From Oceaniferula marina (GTDB taxonomy: Bacteria; Verrucomicrobiota; Verrucomicrobiia; Verrucomicrobiales; Akkermansiaceae): 64,000 nucleotides of DNA. The stretch spans positions 124,001-188,000 of the forward strand of contig NZ_JACBAZ010000002.1 of assembly GCF_013391475.1 (NCBI RefSeq), written 5' to 3'. Made by a program: the position numbers and the translations under genes. The notes below the pieces were generated by a model that worked only from the letters and a program-made list of their open reading frames with translations, did not search any database and was not told the DNA's origin. Positions 9,601 to 17,549 of this stretch are shown here, piece by piece (position 1 is the stretch's first letter; the number at the start of each line of letters is the position of its first letter).

Positions 9601-10010
9601 GGACAGAAGAACGGGGTGATGTTTCCTTCGTGTTCGGAGACGCCGCGGTATTCGAGTCGGAGTCCCCAGGTTTCGACACGCTGGCCATCGGGCCAAGTGA
9701 ACTCGGCTGCGATGTAGGTGGTGATTCCTTTGTGGTGGAAGTATTGGGGTTGGCCGTTTTCCTCCCGTTTGGTATCGAGCAGGCAGTAACTTTTGATGGT
9801 CCGGTCACTTTTTCCGCCGGTGGCGCTACGGTTGAAGTGATGGCGTGCGCGTTCGGGGCCGACGAGGACAAGCATCAGCAAATCCATGAGGATAGATTTC
9901 CCTGAGCCGGTGACGCCGGCGAGGACGAGGTTGCCTTTGACGGGTAGGCTGTCTCGGTAGCCGTACCAGTTGAGTGCGTGGATTTTGGATAGGTTGATGG
10001 CCCGGCTCAT
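6612..10010 (-). CDS. jetC: Wadjet JetC, SMC/MukB-like ATPase
   Basis: 1132 residues. Walker A is GVTGSGKS at residues 32-39, just after a short N-terminal beta segment. The ABC signature KMSGGENQSP lies near residue 1009 and Walker B LALVPIDEAF near 1040-1050. Between them are long Glu/Gln/Arg-rich coiled coils (about 280-470 and 640-800) around a globular hinge (about 490-640). This is the loop-extruding motor of Wadjet, which acts with the kleisin JetA and JetB on small circular DNA. Its ATG overlaps the jetB stop as ATGA (10007-10010), so the two are probably translationally coupled. Length and motifs are complete and there is no sign of decay. Confidence 0.95.
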   Translation of the reverse strand: MSRAINLSKIHALNWYGYRDSLPVKGNLVLAGVTGSGKSILMDLLMLVLVGPERARHHFNRSATGGKSDRTIKSYCLLDTKREENGQPQYFHHKGITTYIAAEFTWPDGQRVETWGLRLEYRGVSEHEGNITPFFCPASLERDDFLRRSEHDGKQYPATMAEFKQLIDSHQGRLFSSSREYLRDMSNPSHLNFNQDVIQRLLPSAMSFTNLKSFDDFCRQFVLPSEGIPVEDVISSFRDFETYERELHDLRGQLERLLAIRTHATTLKQAQQDQEVARYLTSETAFAFAKDLFDHGQQHLDQLRKENEEDEQRLAEIGELLTEVQRRRDTCTALLNESEEGRFYKRLCDELEEMEKRLEQLRNISAKVDRDIGNRLQQAKQWAQEIAQAPCDPPVNTAEFLTEIKLLDGCKQEENANHLSLLAAAADKLCKKIRDSFRKEDEQLRQFRREQEELQRHISLLQQGLPPHPQPLLTALQSQLPVLPGETPPQAARELYEITDESWRAAAEMAFSQKFSVFVSSDHFEAASNILKSLPESEIQQSQGQELIDRGAITSKPGKSGKIKKNALAGLFSCDDPAARSYIDQHFGKLIRVQSSDELHQHDSAISIDGIIKCGATISRPPGYDGTPFIGESGLQRQLESKQSRLREIEAELRRLEPIETEVQRLITERNNKIPHHTELTRQLIRIEELPGLESKHAEGMAQLQAVSTDQLEQLEQEIHDLEAQAQALQSENTSILRKGGIGEIRRTEKELANYKEEYLRREQEFLKIQQAINIYPHQARYDEWKQDMAERFPALDVQRREFSKAAQAAEQSSSQSSAEITIAMADFKREYHPKFDDLPDTPHETDAYERILQSIENADIPSYEKKSKQERRRWESLFRTQVLSRMQQALNNVENIISLLNVQLKQPIGHDRYKIAKKANPDFKVYRELIDRNALHHEDELFFASMGEELKQALEDFLQILTRKGSNSPEAARLLDYRQYFDYDLLVTDIRDPKLKPVSVDKQSGKMSGGENQSPYFVAILASYLHAYKRHETRRKEPSLALVPIDEAFSKLSGERIQNCILAMAQLDLQGMFSMSSGNIPYAFSQCDELIVISRKEERRGKRIGVRNVPVVLFRDSKDGKDWMKANGLEK

Positions 10011-10753
10011 GGCTGTGGATCGGCGCTTGATGTTTCGTTTGTTGCGGCTTCGTCGCTTGGTTCATCTTCGATGGTTTCCATCGGTTCTTCATCCAGGGGA
10101 TTTTCCGGGAGTTCGTCCGGATGTTTGGCATCCTGCGGGTTAAAATCCCGGGCGAGCTCGCACCACTCGGTGAGGTCGTGGAAGGGAACGGCGCGGCGGA
10201 TGGCGGGTAGGACCTCGATGCCGGATTCCTCGAAGGGGTCGGAGGATTCCATCTTGATCAGGTTGAAGCGGACGGCTTTGCGGAGAATTTCACGGAGTCT
10301 TCCTTGAGCGATCTGGCCGCTGAGGTCGGGGAGTAATTGGTCCTGAATCAGAGCGTTGAGTTCGGAAACCGAGAGAAATGCCTGGTCGTTTCCTTCGTCG
10401 CGCCAGCGGATGTCACCGGCGTACCAGAGGGCGAGCCAGACAATGGTTTCGTCCTTGCGTAGTCGTAGGCGCAGCGAGCTGACGTGAGGAATCGCCTGGA
10501 TCAGGCGCTCATCATGAAACATGGCGATGTCCAGCCCTGCGACGGTGGCGTATTCCTTGAGGGGCTCGAGATGTTGTCGGCACCAGTGGTAGAGGGTGTC
10601 CGAGCGATGGCCTGAGATGGATCCGCTTGCCAGCAATTGTTGGATGGCTTCACCGAGTCGTTCTCGGTCGTGTTCCGGCAGGTTGATCAGAGGTTCTGCT
10701 TGCTCGGATTCAAAGGCATCCTGGGTGGGTGCTTGTGGTGGTGCGTCGGCCAT
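10007..10753 (-). CDS. jetB: Wadjet JetB, MukE-like winged-helix subunit (DUF4194)
   Basis: 248 residues. The central part has the helix-rich winged-helix layout of the MukE-like subunit (ERLGEAIQQLLASG, HDERLIQAIPHVSSLRLRLR, ALWYAGDIRWRD). The termini are disordered, with an acidic Pro/Glu-rich tail of about 45 residues. It sits between jetA and jetC, as in type I Wadjet operons, and overlaps jetC by 4 bp. It should bind the JetA kleisin and regulate the JetC heads. An 8-bp tandem repeat abuts its ATG, leaving no room for a Shine-Dalgarno sequence. Confidence 0.9.
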   Translation of the reverse strand: MADAPPQAPTQDAFESEQAEPLINLPEHDRERLGEAIQQLLASGSISGHRSDTLYHWCRQHLEPLKEYATVAGLDIAMFHDERLIQAIPHVSSLRLRLRKDETIVWLALWYAGDIRWRDEGNDQAFLSVSELNALIQDQLLPDLSGQIAQGRLREILRKAVRFNLIKMESSDPFEESGIEVLPAIRRAVPFHDLTEWCELARDFNPQDAKHPDELPENPLDEEPMETIEDEPSDEAATNETSSADPQP

Positions 10754-10817
10754 GGGAAGGTGGGAAGGTGGGAAGGTGGGAAGTTGGGAAGTTGGGAAGT
10801 AGGGAAGTAGGGAAGTA
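10754..10817. repeat. 8-bp tandem repeat abutting the jetB start codon
   Basis: Eight units in a row: gggaaggt x3, gggaagtt x2, gggaagta x3. The first unit begins at the base next to the jetB ATG, so the jetB leader in the mRNA is made of YYCTTCCC-type pyrimidine repeats. The unit differs in length and sequence from the heptamer before jetD. Confidence 0.95.
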
Positions 10818-10897
10818 GGTGTTTGGTGAATGGGTGCTGGACAAGCTGTGGGTGTTTGTATTTGGCGTAGTTAGATGAAGGACGGAAGTTCTGAAGA

Positions 10898-12355
10898 CTA
10901 TTTTTTGATCAGGGTGAAGCGCTCTACGCTGCAGCCGGGGAGAGGGTCGGTTTCGGGGGGGATGGATTCTTGTTCCACACGGTCGACTTCCAATCGGTAG
11001 CGGACGCCATTGGATTCGGCATGTAGTAGCAGGGAGATGAGGTCTGAGAATCCGGCTTCTCCTTCGAGTGGGAGATCGGCGCTGGCGATACAGATCCCTT
11101 TGCCGCCGGGGAGAGATTTGACGTAGCTATTGGCCCGGTGGGCCGAGAGGGACTCCTTGAGAGCGCGGCCCATATCGCTGAGGGCTCCCTCGCGGTCGCC
11201 TTCTTCGATGGCCTCGTCGAAGGAGTCCTGTTTGAGGTCGGGTCGTTTGATTGGCGGTTTATAGAGGGAGTCGAGACCGGCGGGAATGGAGGCTGAGGGG
11301 AGTCGGAAGGCGGGAAAGGATTCGTCTATCTGGGTGACTTGGGTGATTTTTTTTCCAGCGTGCCTGTTATTCAGGGTGTCGAAAAAGGCTTTGACCTCTC
11401 CGCGACGCTCACCGGTGACGTCCTGGAGGTAGCGGAATCGGGCGAGTGATCGGCGAATGAAGTCGGCGGTGCGGCGGTCGATTTCATCGGCCATCGGCAT
11501 GACGCGTTCGATCAAAGTGATGAGTTCGTCGAGGGTGTTGCCGACCATGGCCCGGGCGGTCTCGGCGCTCATGTCGGGGTGGCGCCTCAGAACCTCGGTT
11601 TGCATATCGGAGAAGGCGGACGCGTCCGACATCAGGCGTTTGGTGATGCGGTTGACTGCGGCGGGAAGCCGGAGTGGGAGCCGGGAGCGGACCATCTCGG
11701 CGTAACAGGCGTGTGACATCTGTTCGGTGTAATCATCGAAGACGACGCTGAGATTGCCTTTGAGGGTTTCTTCTTCGAGCTGGCGCCGAGTGAAGCGCTG
11801 GATGGATTTTTGCATCGACTGCAGTTCCGAGAGCCCGTCTTTGACGTTGGCGATGCAGTTTTCGACGGTTTGCCATGGAGTGTCCGAGAGGCTGGATTCA
11901 TCGGCGAGCATTGAGCAGACGCCGATGAGTTTGTCGGTGAAGACGGCGGCGTCTGGCCAGGCGATTTTACGCAGGGCTTGGATCAGGGTGGCTCCGTGGG
12001 CGTCGAAGTAGATGATTTTCCGCCAATCGCGCTGGGGTGGTTCATCGAGCCAGTGGCATTTCAGGAGGTAGTGCAGCAGAAGTCGGGCTTTGTCGCGCGG
12101 CGAGCTGGCTTCGGAGGGGTCCTGGGATTCGTCCTCCAGTTCGATGAATTCGAATCCGGGGTGGCGCTCCAGGGTGTCGGTGATGACGGCGATGACCTCT
12201 TCCCTTGCCAGTCCGTCCGGTTTTTCAGCGGTGAGCTGTTCCAATTCATCGAGCACATCGACGTAGAAGGCTGCGTTTTTTCCGGATAGAACGCGAAAAA
12301 ATCCAGGGCCCCGGGTTTCGCGGAACAGGGCGGTGGAGAGGTGCTCGGTGGACAT
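10898..12355 (-). CDS. jetA: Wadjet JetA, MukF-like kleisin subunit (DUF5716)
   Basis: 485 residues, the usual size for JetA. The N-terminal winged-helix part begins STALFRETRGPGFFRVLSGK and continues with FYVDVLDELEQLT. The middle is helical and coiled-coil (ELQSMQKSIQRFTRRQLEEE; PMADEIDRRTADFIRRSL), and the C-terminal beta-rich domain ends in a Val/Arg/Glu-rich strand. As the kleisin it would bridge the JetC heads and carry JetB. It is the first gene of the operon, 144 bp before jetB; its ATG lies about 300 bp from the divergent hydrolase gene. The identification comes from operon order, size and recalled family similarity. Confidence 0.9.
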   Translation of the reverse strand: MSTEHLSTALFRETRGPGFFRVLSGKNAAFYVDVLDELEQLTAEKPDGLAREEVIAVITDTLERHPGFEFIELEDESQDPSEASSPRDKARLLLHYLLKCHWLDEPPQRDWRKIIYFDAHGATLIQALRKIAWPDAAVFTDKLIGVCSMLADESSLSDTPWQTVENCIANVKDGLSELQSMQKSIQRFTRRQLEEETLKGNLSVVFDDYTEQMSHACYAEMVRSRLPLRLPAAVNRITKRLMSDASAFSDMQTEVLRRHPDMSAETARAMVGNTLDELITLIERVMPMADEIDRRTADFIRRSLARFRYLQDVTGERRGEVKAFFDTLNNRHAGKKITQVTQIDESFPAFRLPSASIPAGLDSLYKPPIKRPDLKQDSFDEAIEEGDREGALSDMGRALKESLSAHRANSYVKSLPGGKGICIASADLPLEGEAGFSDLISLLLHAESNGVRYRLEVDRVEQESIPPETDPLPGCSVERFTLIKK

Positions 12356-12422
12356 GGTGGTGGACGGCGGACGATGATGCGGCGATGCTGTCGGAATGCC
12401 AATCCCAAATTGCGACTCTCCA

Positions 12423-12648
12423 CGCTGGCTGTCTGGGGCGGGCTAGGGGCTAACAGCCTGCGGCGCTGACAGGATTCACATGATGGAAGGTGCCCAGAGG
12501 GGGGGGGACAGGATTTTTTTAGAAGGAAGCGATAGGTTTTGGGCAGAACTTGATCTTTGAAAATTAAAAATCCTGACCATCCTGTCAGCGCCGCAGGCGT
12601 CACCGAGATAATTTCCCTAATCTAGGGGCGCTGGCTGTCTGGGGCGGG
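12423..12648. repeat. Inverted-repeat element flanked by 20-bp direct repeats
   Basis: The 20-mer cgctggctgtctggggcggg occurs at 12423-12442 and again at 12629-12648. Between the copies are perfect 20-bp inverted arms: gcctgcggcgctgacaggat at 12456-12475 and its reverse complement at 12579-12598. The interior contains aggat/atcct motifs of the 'acaggat...' repeat type. The element has no coding capacity. It fills the divergent space between jetA and the hydrolase gene and could carry promoter or terminator activity. Confidence 0.8.
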
Positions 12649-12697
12649 ATGTGGACTTGCCATTTTGGGGGATCGGGGGCAGAGTCTGGTGAAACAG

Positions 12698-13717
12698 ATG
12701 CAGCTTTCCATTACATTCCAAGGTATGCTAAGTGCTGTGAGAGGGCAGTGTTGGCAACTCGTGTGGGTATCGGTGCTGGCACTGTTGTCATCCTGTGCCG
12801 CGCAACTTGATGTGAATGCTTCCAACCAAACCAAACCAGCCAAGCCGTATTTGGCAGAGAAGCAATATGCTTCATTTGATGGTGATTTTCTGGGGTACCG
12901 TAAGTGGGAGCCCAAGCAGCGGAACCCTAAGATGATCGTGATCGGCGTGCATGGTATTTCCGGCTATGCGGGGGATTACGACAACCTGGGGAAGCATTTT
13001 TTGAAACAGCATACGGATACGGCCTTGTATGCGGCGGACACCCGGGGGCAGGGAATGGATCCTGTGGTCGAGAGGCGTGGCGACATCCGCTCACCGAAAG
13101 ACTGGTATCGTGACTTGTACACCTTTACGGGATTGGTGCGTAAACTTCACCCGAAGGCCAAGGTTGTTTGGTTTGGTGAAAGTATGGGGTCGCTGATCGT
13201 CTTGCACGCGTATCACCATCCTCCGCACGGCGAGAGCAAACCGGATGCGCTGGTGATGGCTTCCCCGATTATTGGGGTGGATGAGCAGCTTACCCGGTGG
13301 AAATACTGGACCGCCAAGGTGTCAGCCATGCTGATGCCCAGGCTTCGGGTTTCTCTGGAGACTCTTTCGGATGGGCAGCGACCGGTGGTGACCAAGGACG
13401 ATATCCATGAGCAGCAAGCGGTGCAGAACCCGTGGTATATCAAGCAGTACACGCTGCGCTTGCTTTTGCATCTCAGTAGAATGTCCGAGACCCTTGGTGA
13501 TCTGGCGGCTGATACGGATTGTCCGGTGTTGGTGCTGCACGGTGGCGAGGATATTTTTACTTCCGAGGAGCGGGTAAAACAATGGTTTGGCCGTTTTCCT
13601 GCGGATGCGGATGCGACGCGAAAACTCTACCCGGACTCCTATCACCTGCTGATGTATGACCATGAGAGGGAAACCATTTTCGGGGATGTCTCGGATTGGC
13701 TGAGGAAGGTCAAATAA
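12698..13717 (+). CDS. Alpha/beta hydrolase lipoprotein (monoacylglycerol lipase/lysophospholipase type)
   Basis: 339 residues from the ATG at 12698; a TTG at 12665 and an ATG at 12725 are alternatives. A hydrophobic segment ends LALLSSC, a lipobox with Cys33. The serine hydrolase core is clear: oxyanion HGISGYAG (about 85-92), nucleophile elbow GESMGS with Ser162, acid HGGEDIF with Asp285, and base His316 in SYHLLMY. The GxSMGG-like elbow and 'DTRGQG' loop match the MGL/PldB group that cleaves monoacylglycerols or lysophospholipids. It probably acts on lipids or esters at the outer membrane. It is divergent from jetA and followed by a 109-bp gap. Confidence 0.88.
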   Translation: MQLSITFQGMLSAVRGQCWQLVWVSVLALLSSCAAQLDVNASNQTKPAKPYLAEKQYASFDGDFLGYRKWEPKQRNPKMIVIGVHGISGYAGDYDNLGKHFLKQHTDTALYAADTRGQGMDPVVERRGDIRSPKDWYRDLYTFTGLVRKLHPKAKVVWFGESMGSLIVLHAYHHPPHGESKPDALVMASPIIGVDEQLTRWKYWTAKVSAMLMPRLRVSLETLSDGQRPVVTKDDIHEQQAVQNPWYIKQYTLRLLLHLSRMSETLGDLAADTDCPVLVLHGGEDIFTSEERVKQWFGRFPADADATRKLYPDSYHLLMYDHERETIFGDVSDWLRKVK

Positions 13718-13826
13718 GCATGTCCGTCGGTGTCGCTGATTCTCTGTAAGTGGGAGAGGTGATCGAGCTAGGTGATTTTTTCCTAATATCATTGCAAAAT
13801 CAATCGTAGAAACGAACGTGAAAGAC

Positions 13827-16631
13827 ATGAAAATCAGCGGTAAGCATGAGCGGGGCGTGAATGGCTTGCCTGGGTGCCGGGGGGCAAAATGGGCAGCTGG
13901 AGTCATGTCGTTGATGGATCAGCGGCGGTGCCGGTTCTTTGCCGGAGCGATGGCTGGTGCTGCTCTGTGGTTGACGCCGACGATGTTTCAAGAGGTGCTT
14001 GCGGATACGCCATCGGGTGAGCCGATTGATCTGGAGTCGACCGGGGTCTTGGATCCGCCGACTGAGGAGGAGGTGCGTGCGATGCTGAACGCCCTGTCGG
14101 ATGTGTCTTTTGAGAAACGTCAGCGGGCAACGGTGGAGTTGTGGCAATTGGGTGAGGAGGTGTTGCCGGCCTTGAAAAAGGTGGCCGGAGGGAAGGACCC
14201 TGAAGTCGCAGCCCGGGCGTCGGAATTGATGTTGTATATTTCAGCGGGAGTTTTGTTTGACAGTTCGGACGAGGTGAAGGCCTTGGTATTGAAGTTTTCG
14301 CGGGGTAATACGAAAACCAAGGTGGAGATTCTGGGGAAGTTGACGGAGCTAGGTCAATGGAAGCAGGTGCTTCATTTGGCGGGGATGGAAAAAGACCCCG
14401 AGGTGCAGGAGAGGCTGTCCGGGGTGGTGAGGAAGACCGCGAGCCGGGCGGCGCGCGAGGCGGTGATTGATGGGGATCTGGAGCTTGCGTCTGAGATTTT
14501 GCAGTTGAGTGGGGATGGGGATCAGGCGCTGGTTGTCCGTGCTTGGTTTTACTCCTTACAAGGGAAGTATGAGGAAGAGCTGGCCAAGGCCCGGGAGCTT
14601 TCCGGCAAAAAGGGAAGCCAGTGGCGTTTGGCCCTGCACCGGGCCCATGGTAATCTGGATGGCGCCTTGAAGGAGGTCAAGTCGGGGGGGAGCGATGGGT
14701 TGGGAGCCCAGCTTCAGGTCCTGGTAGGCAATCCGGGACCGTTGTTATTAATCGGGATGGATGATGCCCTGCAAGATGCTGTGCTGGCGCGTGCCTGTCA
14801 GATTCAGCAAGCCCGGCTTCAAAGTGATCGCAACAAGGCAGACATGCTGGCCCGTGATTTGGAGCGGATGGCGGTAAACGAAGATGTTGCGGGAAGCGTG
14901 GTTTCTGGCTTGGCGGCCAATGGTTATCGGGATGCGGCTCTGAAGTTGATGGAGCGTTTTGACAAGGCCTCGGTCTTTGAATACTACGACAGCACGGAGT
15001 CACCGGAAAAGGCACTCGCGGCCTTGGGGATCCCGAAGGATTCTGTTCCCCCTTATACCGACTGGGTGAAGGCTCACAGCGAGCAGTTACTTGAGGATGA
15101 GGATAAAGAAGGCTACCTGGATATGTTATTGTTGGCTGGTTTTCTGGTCCGGCATGGTGAAGCGGAACATGCATCAGCTGTGTTGGAACCTTTGATGAAA
15201 GGGTTGGAAGATGACGGTGCGGATATTTGGTTCGACTTGATCGAAGATATGCCCCTTTTTGAATTGGGAACTCAGGCGGTGGACTTGTTAATCGCACGTG
15301 GCAATGAGGATGGTGAGATCGACCTCGGGGTGCGGCATTTGGTTGATACCTCCAAGCAGTCGGACACGATGTGGGCGTGGCTCAAAAAACGCAACGACGG
15401 TGATGCTGATAAATCGCTGCGGCAGATTGCTTTGTTGGCCGGGTTACTTAAGGATCAGGATGGTGCAACCGCGGCTTTGCACCAGGAGCTTGTAGATGAG
15501 GCTGGCAAGGGCGAGGGAGAGCTCCAGGATGCGCGATACCTTGCGCTTTTTACTTTTGCGATCAAGCGTCATGAATTGGCAACCGCTTCTACCTTGGTGG
15601 ATCAGATTGCCCAGGGGAATGAGAGGTGGCAGCAGACGAAGTTGTTTTTGGATACGGCCTTATTGAGGTGGCAAAAAGTCGAACCTGCCTATGAGGCGCT
15701 CGAGGCACAAGATCCAGGAAATTACAATAACCTGGTCAAATGGGCAATGGTGCTGAGGAAACTGGGCCAAGCTCAGAAAGCTCGCGAGGTTCTGGATCGG
15801 GCCCTGGTTCTCACCATGGGGGATCTGGGAGCATTGAATACCATCGCTTTGAATCTATCCAATGCTGGTTATTCGGATGAAGCTTGGTCGCTGTGGAAGC
15901 GAGTGGCCATGATGTCGGAAGCTGGAGAAGCGGATTACGACCGGAGTATTTTGTATATGGCGAATTACAGTTCTCCTGAAAAATCAGGAGCCTCCTGGAA
16001 GATTCATGCCTCCATTGCCGAGGTATACGCCGGATTTACAATGCGGGGGCGTGGGATGGGGTCGACGGGCGGGATACTGAATGCGCGTTTTAAAGCGGAT
16101 TTCTACCGGGGAATGGATTACCTGACTGTGGGGAAAAAGAAAGAGGGGGTTAAATTGTTAGGATCGAGTTGTCGTCTGAATCCGGGGAGCGGGGTTTTGG
16201 CGGATGAGTTTTTTCCGGCATTGAGGGGAGTGGGAGTGCAGCGTGAATACGATCAGTGGTTTGATGAAACCTATCAGCATGTTGCGGCTGCTTGTGAACG
16301 TTTTCCTCGTGCGCATAACTCACACAATACAGCGGCTTGGTTGGCATCGAGGTCCTTGCGGCGTTTGGATGATGCGCTACGTCATGCGGAGGCTGCGGTG
16401 TCCCTGCGACCCAACCAAGGTGCTTATCTGGATACCATGGCGGAAGTTTGGTTTGCCCGAGGAAACCGTAAGAAGGCGATTGAGTGGTCCGATAAAGCGG
16501 TCGCAGTCAGTATTTCCCACGCCCAGGGGGCGCCCAGGGCTGAGTCGATGGTGCTGAATAATTATTATGAGCTGACCAAACAGCGTGAGCGCTTCAAACA
16601 TGGCAAGATGCCGAAGGTGAAGAAGCGCTAG
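13827..16631 (+). CDS. Large exported HEAT/TPR-repeat protein
   Basis: 934 residues from the ATG at 13827; a GTG at 13818 and ATGs at 13905 and 13914 are possible, and the last two place the hydrophobic segment RFFAGAMAGAALWL nearer the N-terminus as a signal or anchor. Residues about 75-140 form HEAT-like helices (FEKRQRATVELWQLGEEVLP). The rest is a long TPR-type superhelix: degenerate units throughout, with clear ones near the end (REVLDRALVL; DDALRHAEAAVSLRP; RKKAIEWSDKAVAVS). There is no catalytic motif. The role would be a periplasmic protein-binding scaffold. It precedes the YugP-like gene and ftsZ on the same strand, but a link to cell division is only positional. Confidence 0.82.
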   Translation: MKISGKHERGVNGLPGCRGAKWAAGVMSLMDQRRCRFFAGAMAGAALWLTPTMFQEVLADTPSGEPIDLESTGVLDPPTEEEVRAMLNALSDVSFEKRQRATVELWQLGEEVLPALKKVAGGKDPEVAARASELMLYISAGVLFDSSDEVKALVLKFSRGNTKTKVEILGKLTELGQWKQVLHLAGMEKDPEVQERLSGVVRKTASRAAREAVIDGDLELASEILQLSGDGDQALVVRAWFYSLQGKYEEELAKARELSGKKGSQWRLALHRAHGNLDGALKEVKSGGSDGLGAQLQVLVGNPGPLLLIGMDDALQDAVLARACQIQQARLQSDRNKADMLARDLERMAVNEDVAGSVVSGLAANGYRDAALKLMERFDKASVFEYYDSTESPEKALAALGIPKDSVPPYTDWVKAHSEQLLEDEDKEGYLDMLLLAGFLVRHGEAEHASAVLEPLMKGLEDDGADIWFDLIEDMPLFELGTQAVDLLIARGNEDGEIDLGVRHLVDTSKQSDTMWAWLKKRNDGDADKSLRQIALLAGLLKDQDGATAALHQELVDEAGKGEGELQDARYLALFTFAIKRHELATASTLVDQIAQGNERWQQTKLFLDTALLRWQKVEPAYEALEAQDPGNYNNLVKWAMVLRKLGQAQKAREVLDRALVLTMGDLGALNTIALNLSNAGYSDEAWSLWKRVAMMSEAGEADYDRSILYMANYSSPEKSGASWKIHASIAEVYAGFTMRGRGMGSTGGILNARFKADFYRGMDYLTVGKKKEGVKLLGSSCRLNPGSGVLADEFFPALRGVGVQREYDQWFDETYQHVAAACERFPRAHNSHNTAAWLASRSLRRLDDALRHAEAAVSLRPNQGAYLDTMAEVWFARGNRKKAIEWSDKAVAVSISHAQGAPRAESMVLNNYYELTKQRERFKHGKMPKVKKR

Positions 16632-16771
16632 GCCTGAGGCGTTTGGCTAGGTGCGCTAAGCTGGGCATTGGGAGCGAGCTACGAATCGACCCAGGTGTGG
16701 GGCAGATGTCGCAAAACTAGTCTCGTCATGTTTGCTGGGCTGTGGCATGATTTTTTGACCGGAAGATAGTC

Positions 16772-17422
16772 ATGCATCGTTTATTTTTAATCGTATCCCT
16801 ATTGGTCATGTTAGTGGCCCTGGTGTTACGGCGCGTGAACGCGGACCGCCTGCTTCGGCGGGCCAAGATGATCCGGCTGCATGGATCATCCCGCGACATG
16901 GCGGAAAAGATGTTGGCCTCGATGGGGCATGGTGATGTGAAACTTGAGATGACAGCCCGGGCGAACCGGATTTGGGCGGGGATGGATGTGGTGGGGGAGC
17001 ACTGGATTCGGATTCCGGTAGAGAAAGAGGGCCAGGAAAATGCCTATGTGCACGGATTGACTGCTCTGCGGGTGGGTTTGTATTTATTATCGCTGAGAGA
17101 ACCCCGACTGATTGCCCGCCGCCGATGGGCGATTCGTTTTGGTCATGTGTTTCCGATCTTTGCGACGATGGTGGCGGCATTTGTGATGCTGACCGGCAGG
17201 GCATCCTGGTCGATTACGATTGTGATGAGTTCGCTGGCCATGGCGGCCTGTGTGCAGGTGGCGACATTTATGGTTGAGCGTCGGGCGGCTGAGCTTGCCA
17301 CGGTGGTTTTGGAGAAAAAGAGAATTTACCCGAGGCTGAGTGACGAGGAGGCGGTCAGTGATGCCTTGCGTGGTTGGTCGTGGTTCAGGGTGTTGCCGGG
17401 GATTTTAGCGAGATTGACCTGA
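16772..17422 (+). CDS. YugP-like membrane protein lacking the metalloprotease motif
   Basis: 216 residues. A GGAAG sequence stands 7 nt before the ATG. TM segments lie at about 3-20 and, as a pair, at about 125-170. The layout parallels the YugP/DUF2268-like membrane zinc peptidases: SSRDMAEKMLASMGHGDVKL matches the 'TGAEVA..IL...G..DV' opening, RIPVEKE the following strand, and VERRAAELATVVLEKK the late 'E.DAS.RA...L' helix. But the HExxH site expected around residues 90-100 reads HGLTALRVGLYLL, with no second His. It would therefore be a non-catalytic relative. The assignment is by pattern and moderate. Confidence 0.6.
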   Translation: MHRLFLIVSLLVMLVALVLRRVNADRLLRRAKMIRLHGSSRDMAEKMLASMGHGDVKLEMTARANRIWAGMDVVGEHWIRIPVEKEGQENAYVHGLTALRVGLYLLSLREPRLIARRRWAIRFGHVFPIFATMVAAFVMLTGRASWSITIVMSSLAMAACVQVATFMVERRAAELATVVLEKKRIYPRLSDEEAVSDALRGWSWFRVLPGILARLT

Positions 17423-17511
17423 GCGGGAGGGACTTGGGAGAGCTCGATCTTGGTTTTGGAGCAAACGACCGGAAGGAACACGCACAAGTGTGTAATTTCC
17501 CCTCTCCATTC

Positions 17512-17539
17512 TTGACTCTTTTTGTGCAGACCATACTTC
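17512..17539 (+). promoter_or_regulatory. Possible ftsZ promoter
   Basis: TTGACT (17512-17517) is followed after 16 bp by TACTTC, a weak -10 candidate, only 10 bp before the ftsZ ATG. The -35 box is good and the -10 is poor. If real, the transcript would have a very short leader, in line with the absence of a Shine-Dalgarno. Confidence 0.25.
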
Positions 17540-17549
17540 TTGGTCGACT

